Source: Coriobacteriia bacterium
GTDB taxonomy: Bacteria; Actinomycetota; Coriobacteriia; Coriobacteriales; UBA8131
Direction of reading: 5' to 3'
Assembly: GCA_009781525.1 (NCBI GenBank)
Contig: WQXZ01000014.1
Coordinates: 1-18,064 of the forward strand
Length of the DNA: 18,064 bases
The position numbers and the translations under genes are program-made. Below the pieces are notes generated by a model. The model searched no databases and had not been told where the DNA came from. It saw nothing but the letters and a program-made list of their open reading frames with translations. Positions 1 to 7,006 of the stretch are shown one piece after another. Every line of letters begins with the position of its first letter. Positions within the stretch are counted from its first letter, which is position 1.

Positions 1-44
1 AGAAAAAAGACGACTACAAAAATCCTCTGCACCCCTAAGTCATG

Positions 45-521
45 CTAGTTGGCGTCGCCATTCGCAGTATCGCCATCTCCCGTGCTTGCAGCCTCAACGG
101 CATCTTCAGAGTCGTCCTGCCCAGCAAGAAATCTGCTGATCCGATCCGAGTATTCAGGATGGGTGATCCCAGCTTCAAGCAGATCAACTACCGGCACATC
201 GTTCCAGAGTGATTCAATGCGGTAGAAATCTCGCTGTTCCGGCTGAAAGACATGCACTATAACATCACCGTAATCGAGCAGCACCCAGGTCAACTGACCA
301 TAGCCCTCACGTCCGATCGGCTTAACATCAGCCTCCAACCTGAGTTTCTCCTCAATCGCTTCGCAGATTGCATCAACCTGTCGGTCGATCGCACCGGTAG
401 CAATGACAAAGTAGTCACAGACAGCGATTGCTTCGCGCACTTCCTGGACGATAATATCAGTTGCCTTTTTCTCGTCAGCTGCCAGAGCCGCCAACAGCGC
501 TATCTCTCGGGATGTTTTCAC
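45..521 (-). CDS. rsfS: Ribosome silencing factor RsfS (Iojap family)
   Basis: RsfS binds ribosomal protein L14 on the 50S subunit and blocks subunit joining, slowing translation in starvation. The 158-residue product carries the whole family domain in about residues 5-115, including DYFVIATG near residue 36 and the diagnostic VHVFQPEQRDFYRIESLW segment. The last ~40 residues are an acidic Asp/Ala/Gly-rich tail beyond the usual ~110-120-residue length. The start is GTG at 521, chosen because AGGAGA lies a few bases upstream on the minus strand and the family N-terminus begins there. It is the last gene of the rplU-to-rsfS run in this window but is separated from yqeK by about 630 bases. The assignment is secure; the tail is probably disordered. 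Confidence 0.95.
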   Translation of the reverse strand: MKTSREIALLAALAADEKKATDIIVQEVREAIAVCDYFVIATGAIDRQVDAICEAIEEKLRLEADVKPIGREGYGQLTWVLLDYGDVIVHVFQPEQRDFYRIESLWNDVPVVDLLEAGITHPEYSDRISRFLAGQDDSEDAVEAASTGDGDTANGDAN

Positions 522-568
522 TGGTTCTCCTTATGTTTTCGGCTTAGCTGAATATGCTCCCCGATGAT

Positions 569-586
569 GGAGATTATGCAATCTCC
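569..586. repeat. Small perfect inverted repeat upstream of rsfS
   Basis: Arms ggagatt (569-575) and aatctcc (580-586) pair perfectly around a 4-base loop. It lies about 50 bases upstream of the rsfS start. No T-run follows on the minus strand, so it does not look like a terminator; it could be a leader hairpin or an operator. Function unknown. Confidence 0.4.
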
Positions 587-974
587 TAAGAAAAACCTCT
601 TTCTATTGGAAGCAAAAACAGCTTGCTATCATTTTAGAGAATCTCCATGCAAAGCCATAGTGCCAGATTGTCAAATTCTTTGAAATTCTTCTTGTGCTGA
701 GACTTGATGAATGATATAGTTCCAAAATCATAGAGCTTTGCTTCAAGCAGCCACTAGGTTTAAATCAAGTAAAACCTGGTGTAAGCCCAAAAGCTAAGAA
801 CGGTTTCTGTCAAGCAAACAGTTTTGATAGTTACCGAGAGATTCAAGCTTAATATATCGGATGAACCGAAGCTAAGCGAAAATCCCAAACGACACAACGG
901 AAAAACCGAATGTCTTAAGCGATCGCCAAGTCGAAGGCTCGGCTGGTCGTTGACTCCAGGCACACCATGCCTGG

Positions 975-1070
975 CTATTGAGCAAACGTGCTAACCATCG
1001 CACCCAACTCATAAGCCTGGCAACTGCACTTGCACCTACCCGGGTTATCTGTCGGTATCCCCTCTGGCAT
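975..1070 (-). CDS. Possible Cys-rich small peptide (31 aa), unrecognised
   Basis: An ATG at 1070 opens a 31-codon frame ending in TAG at 975-977. Upstream on the minus strand is AAAGGAGG, an almost ideal Shine-Dalgarno, although its end is 12 bases from the ATG; a second AAGG lies 4 bases before the ATG. The peptide is polar in its N-terminal third and carries CKCSC at residues 13-17, then a Tyr/Leu/Met/Phe-containing C-terminal half. I do not recognise a family. CxCxC suggests metal binding or a modified-peptide precursor, but no maturase lies nearby. A frame this short can arise by chance, and the only support is the ribosome-binding site and the Cys cluster. Confidence 0.3.
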   Translation of the reverse strand: MPEGIPTDNPGRCKCSCQAYELGAMVSTFAQ

Positions 1071-1097
1071 ATAACCTTATATCCTCCTTTCGATCTG

Positions 1098-1133
1098 TGC
1101 TCAAGCCTCCGACCCCTCACGGAGGCTTGAGCA
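1098..1133. repeat. Perfect 14-bp inverted repeat (large hairpin)
   Basis: The arms tgctcaagcctccg (1098-1111) and cggaggcttgagca (1120-1133) pair without mismatch around an 8-base loop. It starts 18 bases past the yqeK stop and sits just upstream of the Shine-Dalgarno of the 31-codon ORF. On the minus strand no U-tract follows; on the plus strand only a weak atttct follows. It may be an atypical terminator after yqeK, an RNA-processing site, or part of a structured leader. Confidence 0.6.
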
Positions 1134-1150
1134 TTTCTACCACTGTAAAT

Positions 1151-1819
1151 CTAGGCTTGCATTACAGAGTATTGTCTAGCCTGCCTCAGTGTCGCGGTAG
1201 CCAGCAAAAACACTTCATGCTCTGTCTGAGTGCATTTGCGCAGCATATCCTCCATTGCCTCAATTGATAATATGTGGATAAACTCGCGCTTCTCCACAAG
1301 ATACGAAAGCGACAACTGAAGCGCTGACATGAAAACGATCTGTAGTGAGTCAACTCCAACCAGCGCACGTAAACCTTCGACCTGCAATGCAAAAGCCCCG
1401 TCTGAAAAAACACGTGACGGCTCAATCATGTCAGCCACATAGATAATCATATCAAGGTCGCTCATGTTTGCTGCAGCTAGAGTATGCCGGTCGATAGCCT
1501 GAATCACTTCCTGCTCCAGCAGCGCAAACTCATCTGCAACAGATAGCGCACCGGTATGGGCATGCAGCAGTTTCTCTGGGTTCAAAGGAATTGTAAGACC
1601 AGATAGCATCGCTTTGCGCACAAGCTCCTCAACCGAAAGGTCTTTATCCCAATCGTGCAAAAGACCAGCAAGACGTACGTTTTTCTGGTCGGCACCATAT
1701 ATGTCAGCCATTCTGCTTGCTGTGTCAGCGACACCGATAGAGTGCTGCACTCTTGACTTACTCAGGCGCTCACCGATCGCCTGCAGAACAGCATCATGGC
1801 TCAATCGATCGTCATCCAC
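1151..1819 (-). CDS. yqeK: YqeK-type HD-domain hydrolase (probable Ap4A hydrolase)
   Basis: This is an HD-superfamily metal-dependent phosphohydrolase. YqeK proteins hydrolyse diadenosine tetraphosphate symmetrically to ADP and usually sit next to nadD. In about 222 residues it shows the His ligand in RVQHSIGVADTA (His26), the HD pair in LLHDWDKD (His55-Asp56), and DRHTL plus YVADMIEPSR further on, as in the family. The open frame extends back to 1897, but that would overlap nadD by 86 bases. I prefer the GTG at 1819, which overlaps the nadD stop by 8 bases and puts the family domain near the N-terminus; no strong Shine-Dalgarno decides this. Translational coupling to nadD is likely. Family assignment is firm; the substrate is by analogy. 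Confidence 0.88.
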   Translation of the reverse strand: MDDDRLSHDAVLQAIGERLSKSRVQHSIGVADTASRMADIYGADQKNVRLAGLLHDWDKDLSVEELVRKAMLSGLTIPLNPEKLLHAHTGALSVADEFALLEQEVIQAIDRHTLAAANMSDLDMIIYVADMIEPSRVFSDGAFALQVEGLRALVGVDSLQIVFMSALQLSLSYLVEKREFIHILSIEAMEDMLRKCTQTEHEVFLLATATLRQARQYSVMQA

Positions 1820-2618
1820 GGTACAAACCGTGCTCGTCGATATAGCTGACCACCGACTCTGGAGTAAGGTGGTTGATTGGTAATGCTGAGGCGACACGTG
1901 CCCTTATCGCTGTCGAACTGACATCAAGCTGCACAGCCTCAACAGGCAAAGCATCAATCGACTCTGCTTGTGCCACTCGTAACAAAGCATCACGCTCGGA
2001 ACCGGGGCGCTCAGCGAACAGAACCGTGACAGCATCTATGACAGTCTTTGCCTCACGCCAATTCGGCAGGTCAATCATGGCGTCAGCACCCAATATCATG
2101 AATAGCTGCACTCTGTTGCTGCCATCTGGTAGCTGGCAGGCATCGCGTAAGATGCGAACCGTATCAACGGTGTAACTTGGGCCTTCGCGATCCACTTCAA
2201 CCCGACTGACTGCAAACTGCGCCGAGTCTTGTACAGCCAGCTGCAGCATCTGTACCCGCTGATCAGCACTTGCTGGCCCCTTCTGACCAGTTGCAGCATT
2301 CTGTATCAACTTGTAGAACGGATACGAACAGGGAACAAACAGTACCCCGTCCAGCTGGTGCTGCTCCAAGGCGAACTGCGCCAGCAACAGGTGGCCAATG
2401 TGTACAGGGTCAAATGTGCCGCCGAATAACCCGAGGCGAAATGGCCTATCGCCCTCAGACGCAGCGATCGCTTCACTGAAGCGACCGAACTTCGCCTGGT
2501 CAATGACTGCGCCTGCGGCGCTCGCGACCGCACCTGAGGCGCCTGCGGCACTCGCGGCGCTCTCGCTCGCTGCGCCCACAACCACAGCGCCTGCCTGTTC
2601 TTCTCCATTTATAACCAT
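1812..2618 (-). CDS. nadD: Nicotinate-nucleotide adenylyltransferase NadD
   Basis: NadD transfers AMP from ATP to nicotinate mononucleotide in NAD biosynthesis. The nucleotidyltransferase signature GLFGGTFDPVHIGH is at residues 63-76 and the second motif, SSTAIRAR, is near the C-terminus. The catalytic domain has normal length (~205 residues), but an extra ~60 residues precede it, dominated by Ala, Gly and Ser. I chose ATG 2618 because AGGGGG lies 6 bases upstream; an in-frame GTG at 2636 would add six residues. It lies 59 bases after proA and overlaps yqeK at its 3' end. The Ala-rich extension is encoded by GC-rich quasi-repeats (about 2505-2580), is atypical for the family and is probably disordered. 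Function is secure. Confidence 0.93.
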   Translation of the reverse strand: MVINGEEQAGAVVVGAASESAASAAGASGAVASAAGAVIDQAKFGRFSEAIAASEGDRPFRLGLFGGTFDPVHIGHLLLAQFALEQHQLDGVLFVPCSYPFYKLIQNAATGQKGPASADQRVQMLQLAVQDSAQFAVSRVEVDREGPSYTVDTVRILRDACQLPDGSNRVQLFMILGADAMIDLPNWREAKTVIDAVTVLFAERPGSERDALLRVAQAESIDALPVEAVQLDVSSTAIRARVASALPINHLTPESVVSYIDEHGLYRG

Positions 2619-2677
2619 ATCTGCCCCCTGGGTCACTCTATCTTGTAGGCATCGTATCTGAGCCTCGCGCCAGCCAC

Positions 2678-3958
2678 CTAACGTATCTGCCCCGACCCCT
2701 CCAGGATGTACTTGCCAGTGGTCAGTGCTTCCAGCCCCATTGGCCCTCGAGCATGCAGCTTCTGGGTTGAGATGCCGATCTCTGCTCCCAGCCCGAACTC
2801 TCCCCCGTCGGTAAAGCGGGTGGATGCATTCGCATAGACAACAGCTGAGTCAACCTCCAGCAAGAAACGCTGAACCGCCTCGTAATCCTGACTGAGAATC
2901 GAATCTGAATGATGAGTACTGTAGGTGTTGATGTGCTCGATTGCCTCATCAATGCCGCTGACACACTTGATGGCTATCTCCAAAGCCAGGTACTCAGTGT
3001 ACCAGTCAGCTTCGACAGCTTTAACAATCAGCTCGCGCTCAGCATCTGACAGCAACTCAGGCAGCCCCTCGACTAGCCCAAGGCATTGCTCGTCAGCGTG
3101 TATCACCACACCTGCTCCAGTCAATGCTTTGATTATCTGGGGTAGATAGAGCTCTGCTACAGCAGAGTCTATCAGCAGCGTCTCTATAGAATTGCATACA
3201 CCAGGACGCTGAAGCTTGGCGTTCAGGGTAATGGGCATGATGATATCAGGATCTGCTGCTGCATGAATGTAGAGGTGGCAGTTGCCTTCGCCGGTTTCTA
3301 TTACCGGTACTTTGGCGTTTTCAACTACCGACTTGATCAGTGAGCCTGATCCACGTGGAATCAGCAGGTCAATCATACCATGCAGTCCCATTAACTCAGT
3401 CGTAGCTGCTCGGTCGGTGGTCTCAATAGACTGCAGCCAACCTTCTGGTAGACCAGCTTTAAGCCCAGCATCGGCTAGGACCTTGGTCAGTACGATGTTC
3501 GAATGGTTTGCCATTGATCCGCCTCTAAGAATCACAGCATTACCAGTCTTCAAGCAAAGACCAGCGGCGTCAACTGTGACATTCGGGCGTGCCTCGTAGA
3601 TCATCGCAACTACCCCGATCGGTACACTGACCTGACGCATCAGAATTCCGTTGTATAACGTACCGCCATTAAGTACCTTACCGAGTGGATCTGGCAAGGC
3701 AATGACATCTCGCAAGCTTAAGGCAATACCTGCCAAACGATCAGCGCTAAGCGCCAACCTGTCAAGCAATGCAGCCTCGGTACCAGCAGCTTCAGCTGCC
3801 TCCATGTCTTTTGCGTTCTCTGCAAGAATCAGATCCTGCTCTGCTATCAGCGCATCAGCCATTGCAGCCAGAGCATCATTGCGCTGACTCAGGCTCAACC
3901 GCGCCATCAGCCCTGCGGCTTTCTTGGCTATTACTGCCTTTTCCATTACTTCAGACAT
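2678..3958 (-). CDS. proA: Gamma-glutamyl phosphate reductase ProA
   Basis: ProA reduces gamma-glutamyl phosphate with NADPH to glutamate-5-semialdehyde, the second step of proline synthesis. The 426-residue protein has the normal length and family landmarks: IYEARPNVTVDAAGLCLKTG, GNAVILRGG, the catalytic Cys255 in QRPGVCNSIETLL, the TRFTDGGEFGLGAEIGIST block and the C-terminal HARGPMGLEALTT. The ATG at 3958 is preceded by GGAGA at a suitable distance. It follows proB by 45 bases, with a 6-bp hairpin (3983-3999) in between, so the two steps are very probably co-expressed. Nothing appears broken. Confidence 0.97.
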   Translation of the reverse strand: MSEVMEKAVIAKKAAGLMARLSLSQRNDALAAMADALIAEQDLILAENAKDMEAAEAAGTEAALLDRLALSADRLAGIALSLRDVIALPDPLGKVLNGGTLYNGILMRQVSVPIGVVAMIYEARPNVTVDAAGLCLKTGNAVILRGGSMANHSNIVLTKVLADAGLKAGLPEGWLQSIETTDRAATTELMGLHGMIDLLIPRGSGSLIKSVVENAKVPVIETGEGNCHLYIHAAADPDIIMPITLNAKLQRPGVCNSIETLLIDSAVAELYLPQIIKALTGAGVVIHADEQCLGLVEGLPELLSDAERELIVKAVEADWYTEYLALEIAIKCVSGIDEAIEHINTYSTHHSDSILSQDYEAVQRFLLEVDSAVVYANASTRFTDGGEFGLGAEIGISTQKLHARGPMGLEALTTGKYILEGSGQIR

Positions 3959-3982
3959 CTATATCTCCAAATCTCTTTTTCG

Positions 3983-3999
3983 CTTGAGTCGACCTCAAG
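3983..3999. repeat. Small hairpin between proB and proA
   Basis: Arms cttgag (3983-3988) and ctcaag (3994-3999) flank a 5-base loop in the 45-base proB-proA spacer. On the minus strand an A-rich stretch follows rather than T, so it is not a terminator. It could affect mRNA processing or translation of proA. Confidence 0.35.
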
Positions 4000-4003
4000 G
4001 CTA

Positions 4004-5200
4004 CTAGTAAAAAATCACCAGCTGGTCGCGATGAATCGCCACCTGCGCGGCACTCGATGCCTCCGGCAAGTCGGTACTGCCTGTCAGCTGCGAAAAGCTT
4101 CTGCCAGCTGACTCGGTTAAGGTAGCAGAATCATAGTTGGTCAGGCCTCTGCCGATAATCATGCCATCCTGAGCACGAATATCGACCGCTGCTCCAGCAG
4201 CGAACTCGCCTTCGACCTTACTGATACCTACCGGCAGTAAAGACCTACCCTTCTCTCGCAAAGCCTGCTCTGCGCCACTATCAACATAAAGCGATCCCAA
4301 CACCTGACCGGAAAGCGCCATCCATAGCTTTCTGGCACTATAGGAATGATTGGATTCAGCCGCAAACCTGGTACCGAGCGATTCTCCTCGCGCCACATCC
4401 AGCACCACGTTCGGCCGCTCCCCTTCACATATCACCATCTGAATGCCTGCCGCCATGCAAATTCGCGCAGCCTCCAGTTTAGTCACCATTCCGCCACTGC
4501 CACGAACAGTCCCCGCGGCACCTGCAGCCTGCACGATCTCTTTTGTCAACGCCCCGATCGAGTCAATCAGCACCGCGTCTTCATGCCTTCTCGGGTCAGC
4601 GCTATACAGTCCATCGATATCCGAAAGCAGAATCACCAGGTCAGCCTTGACCAGCACCGCGACATGAGCCGCCAGCGTATCATTGTCGCCGAACCTGATC
4701 TCATCCACAGCCACTGTATCGTTCTCATTGATCAGCGGTACCACGCCAAGCTCCAGCAGCCGCTCCATCGTATCCCGCGCATGCAGGTACGAGCTGCGAT
4801 TCTCAGTATCGAACCTGGTCAGCAGCACCTGGCCAAGCTTCATCTGCCAGGCAGCGAACTCTTCGGAGTAAACCTGGCTCAGTCGCAGCTGTCCGACCGC
4901 CGCTGCCGCCTGCAGGCTGGGCATGTCAGTCGGACGCACCCCGCCATAGCCAAGCGCCTCGAGCCCGGCGGCAATGGCTCCGGACGTGACTATCAGCACC
5001 TGCGACCCGAGCGTCTGCCGAATCGTGTTGACCTGATCGCCCAGCGCCCGGATGAAGTCTCTATTTATGCTTCCGGCATCGTCAGTCAATGTCGACGAGC
5101 CGATTTTTACAACGATACGTCTATAAGAACCATCTGTGGATAAGTTCGCGGCCTTTTTCTCTGCATCATTCTCTGTTGCAGTTGCCCTGGTGTCACTCAT
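4004..5200 (-). CDS. proB: Glutamate 5-kinase ProB with PUA domain
   Basis: ProB phosphorylates glutamate on its gamma-carboxyl, the committed and usually proline-inhibited step of proline synthesis. Of 398 residues, about 27-290 form the amino-acid kinase domain (RRIVVKIGSSTLTDD, SGAIAAGLEALG, LINENDTVAVDEIRFGDNDTLAAHVA, LLSDIDGLYSADPR, GSGGMVTKLEAARIC). About 300-390 form a C-terminal PUA domain with LPVGISKVEGEFAAGAAVDI. The first ~26 residues, polar and Ala/Glu/Lys-rich, exceed the usual start. ATG 5200 overlaps the obgE stop by 8 bases (ATGAGTGA context) and has GGAGAGG upstream, so translation is probably coupled to obgE. Confidence 0.96.
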   Translation of the reverse strand: MSDTRATATENDAEKKAANLSTDGSYRRIVVKIGSSTLTDDAGSINRDFIRALGDQVNTIRQTLGSQVLIVTSGAIAAGLEALGYGGVRPTDMPSLQAAAAVGQLRLSQVYSEEFAAWQMKLGQVLLTRFDTENRSSYLHARDTMERLLELGVVPLINENDTVAVDEIRFGDNDTLAAHVAVLVKADLVILLSDIDGLYSADPRRHEDAVLIDSIGALTKEIVQAAGAAGTVRGSGGMVTKLEAARICMAAGIQMVICEGERPNVVLDVARGESLGTRFAAESNHSYSARKLWMALSGQVLGSLYVDSGAEQALREKGRSLLPVGISKVEGEFAAGAAVDIRAQDGMIIGRGLTNYDSATLTESAGRSFSQLTGSTDLPEASSAAQVAIHRDQLVIFY

Positions 5201-6602
5201 CTAAAATATCCTCTCCTTCAGTTTCTTCATCCTCGTCGGACAGCAGGTGGGTCTGGAGGGCAAAGGCGCGTCTGAGGATTCGTATCTCGTCACCATTCTT
5301 TGCACCTGCAGCAACCAGGGCCTTCTCCACACCAAAGCGTTCCAAGCGGCGTTGGAGATATGCGATAGCCTCTTCGTTTTCCCACTCTGTCTGTATGACC
5401 ATGCGTTCCACAGCCTTGCCTTGAACCCGGAAGACGTTACCGCCGAGGTTGGTTACTGTGAATTCGCGATCGCGTTCTTTGCGGCGATACTCCCAGATCT
5501 GCTCGTACGCTGGAGTCTCTGGTTGCTCGGCTGCCGCCTGTATGCGGAGCTCCTTGACCAGTTGATTAGCGGTTCTGAGCAGCGTATCGATGCCTTGCCC
5601 GGTAATCGCTGAGACTGCAAAGAGCAGCGGCTCCTGGTAATCAGGTGAGAACTCGTTACCGCCGACTTTTTGCATGGCGCGCTCTGTCAGCTCAGCCTTC
5701 AGTGCAGCCATTATCGGAGCGGTGTCAACCAGGTCGGCTTTATTCAATACCACTATTTCTGGCCGGTTTGCCAGATCGTCTGAGTATTGTTCAAGCTCGG
5801 CGCGAATGATGCGGTAGTCTTCTACCGGATCGCGTTCTTCCCAACTGCCAGAGGCATCTAACACGTGCAGTAGCAGGGCGCTGCGCTCAATGTGACGCAG
5901 GAATTCCGTACCAAGGCCGCGGCCTTCGGAAGCGCCCTCGATCAGGCCTGGAACGTCTGCGACAACGAAGCTGTCGTAATCGATACTGACAACACCAAGG
6001 TTCGGCACCAGAGTGGTAAAGGGATAGTCCGCAATCTTCGGGCGGGCCGCGCTGATCGTTGCGATCAGTGATGACTTACCGACGGACGGCATGCCTATCA
6101 GGGCTGCGTCTGCCATCAGCTTCATAGTCAGTTCTATCCAGCATTCTTCTGCCGGTTCACCCAGCTCGGCAAAAGCTGGGTTTCGCCTGGTTGACGTGAC
6201 AAAGTGCACGTTGCCGCGACCGCCTTGGCCGCCTTTGACAACGATGACCTTCTCACCGGCAACAGTCAGGTCGGCAATCATCTCACCGCTTTGCTTTGTT
6301 TCGTCGTCATAGGCATGAATCTGGGTGCCCACGGGCACTTTGATGATGCGATCTTCTCCCCTTGATCCGTTCATCTTGGAACCCTTGCCATGCGTTCCCC
6401 GCTCAGCTTTGAAGTGATGCTTGAAGCGGTACTCGATCAGGGAAGACAACGAGGGGTCGGCTTGGACAATGATGTCACCGCCATCACCGCCATCACCGCC
6501 ATCGGGACCGCCTTTTGGCACGTAGGCTTCACGGCGAAAGGACATACAGCCTGCGCCGCCATCGCCGGCCTTGACATGTATATGTACCTGATCGATAAAC
6601 AA
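5193..6602 (-). CDS. obgE: GTPase ObgE/CgtA with OCT domain
   Basis: Obg is an essential GTPase of late 50S assembly and stress signalling. The 469-residue protein has all three family domains: the glycine-rich Obg fold (about 1-158, with KAGDGGAGCMSFRRE and Gly/Asp repeats near 31-43), the G domain (G1 GMPSVGKSS at 170-178, DVPGLIEG at 216-223, NKAD at 287-290, SAITGQG at 331-337), and the OCT domain (about 378-447) found in Gram-positive lineages. An acidic tail ends the protein. The start is TTG at 6602, chosen because MFIDQVHIHVKAGDGG matches the family N-terminus exactly and GAGG lies upstream. It follows rpmA after a terminator-like hairpin and overlaps proB downstream. Confidence 0.97.
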   Translation of the reverse strand: MFIDQVHIHVKAGDGGAGCMSFRREAYVPKGGPDGGDGGDGGDIIVQADPSLSSLIEYRFKHHFKAERGTHGKGSKMNGSRGEDRIIKVPVGTQIHAYDDETKQSGEMIADLTVAGEKVIVVKGGQGGRGNVHFVTSTRRNPAFAELGEPAEECWIELTMKLMADAALIGMPSVGKSSLIATISAARPKIADYPFTTLVPNLGVVSIDYDSFVVADVPGLIEGASEGRGLGTEFLRHIERSALLLHVLDASGSWEERDPVEDYRIIRAELEQYSDDLANRPEIVVLNKADLVDTAPIMAALKAELTERAMQKVGGNEFSPDYQEPLLFAVSAITGQGIDTLLRTANQLVKELRIQAAAEQPETPAYEQIWEYRRKERDREFTVTNLGGNVFRVQGKAVERMVIQTEWENEEAIAYLQRRLERFGVEKALVAAGAKNGDEIRILRRAFALQTHLLSDEDEETEGEDILDE

Positions 6603-6658
6603 GTCTGTATCCTCTGGTTCTGTGTTGCAGTGTTGCTGTAGTTTCTGTGTTATTTATA

Positions 6659-6694
6659 CCAAAAAGCCCCCTGTCAAAATGATGACAGAGGGCT
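6659..6694 (-). terminator. Intrinsic terminator between rpmA and obgE
   Basis: Read on the minus strand, a 12-bp stem (plus-strand arms 6665-6676 and 6683-6694, one G-U pair) with a 6-base loop is followed by a run of five T residues. It lies just after rpmA, so most ribosomal-protein transcripts should end here, with partial read-through or a separate promoter feeding obgE-proB-proA. Confidence 0.85.
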
Positions 6695-6719
6695 TGCAGC
6701 TCTTAATTGTTTCTGTGCC

Positions 6720-6977
6720 CTAATTGTCGTCCACCGGTCGGACGTGAACTTTACGTTTGTCTCCGCGAGTGAATTCTAAGACGCCATCTTTCAGTGCAAA
6801 CAGCGTGTCATCTCTGCCACGGCCAACATTCTCACCGGGATGAATGTGGGTGCCGCGCTGGCGAACGATGATATTGCCAGTGGTGACCTTCTCGCCAGCA
6901 AAGCGTTTAACGCCCAGCCGTTTGGCTTTTGAGTCACGTCCGTTTCGCGATGAACCGAGACCCTTTTTGTGTGCCAT
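6720..6977 (-). CDS. rpmA: 50S ribosomal protein L27 (bL27)
   Basis: L27 lies near the peptidyl-transferase centre of the 50S subunit, reached by its flexible N-terminus. The 85-residue product has normal length and begins MAHKKGLGSSRNGRDS, then RLGVKRFAGEKV, IIVRQRGTHIHPGENVGRGRDDTLFAL and a C-terminal VRPVDD. The mature N-terminus is encoded directly, without the cleaved extension seen with the Prp protease in Firmicutes, which argues against a Firmicutes host. The start ATG at 6977 has AGGAG seven bases upstream. It follows rplU by 29 bases with no prp gene between them, and a strong terminator follows. Confidence 0.98.
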   Translation of the reverse strand: MAHKKGLGSSRNGRDSKAKRLGVKRFAGEKVTTGNIIVRQRGTHIHPGENVGRGRDDTLFALKDGVLEFTRGDKRKVHVRPVDDN

Positions 6978-7006
6978 GTTATAACTCCTGTTCTAAAAGC
7001 GCAGCA

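Larger units (their letters stand above)
522..1150. other. Long intergenic gap between yqeK and rsfS, no conventional gene
   Basis: This ~629-base stretch breaks the otherwise tight operon. Open frames here (for example minus-strand 872-1120 and 760-963) have no recognisable domain and overlap hairpins. I searched by eye for the signatures of RNase P RNA, tmRNA, SRP RNA and common riboswitches and did not find them. It contains a perfect 14-bp hairpin (1098-1133), a strong Shine-Dalgarno with a possible 31-residue ORF (975-1070), and a 7-bp hairpin ccaggca/tgcctgg at about 956-974. Many relatives have a LytR-type gene at this spot; here none is visible. Confidence 0.6.

Noticed and set aside
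872..1120. 82-codon minus-strand frame in the yqeK-rsfS gap
   Set aside because: Its start falls in the large hairpin, it has no ribosome-binding site, and its Arg/Trp/Ser-rich composition is typical of noncoding sequence.
4346..5143. 265-codon plus-strand frame opposite proB
   Set aside because: It is fully antisense to a well-supported gene and has no recognisable domain.
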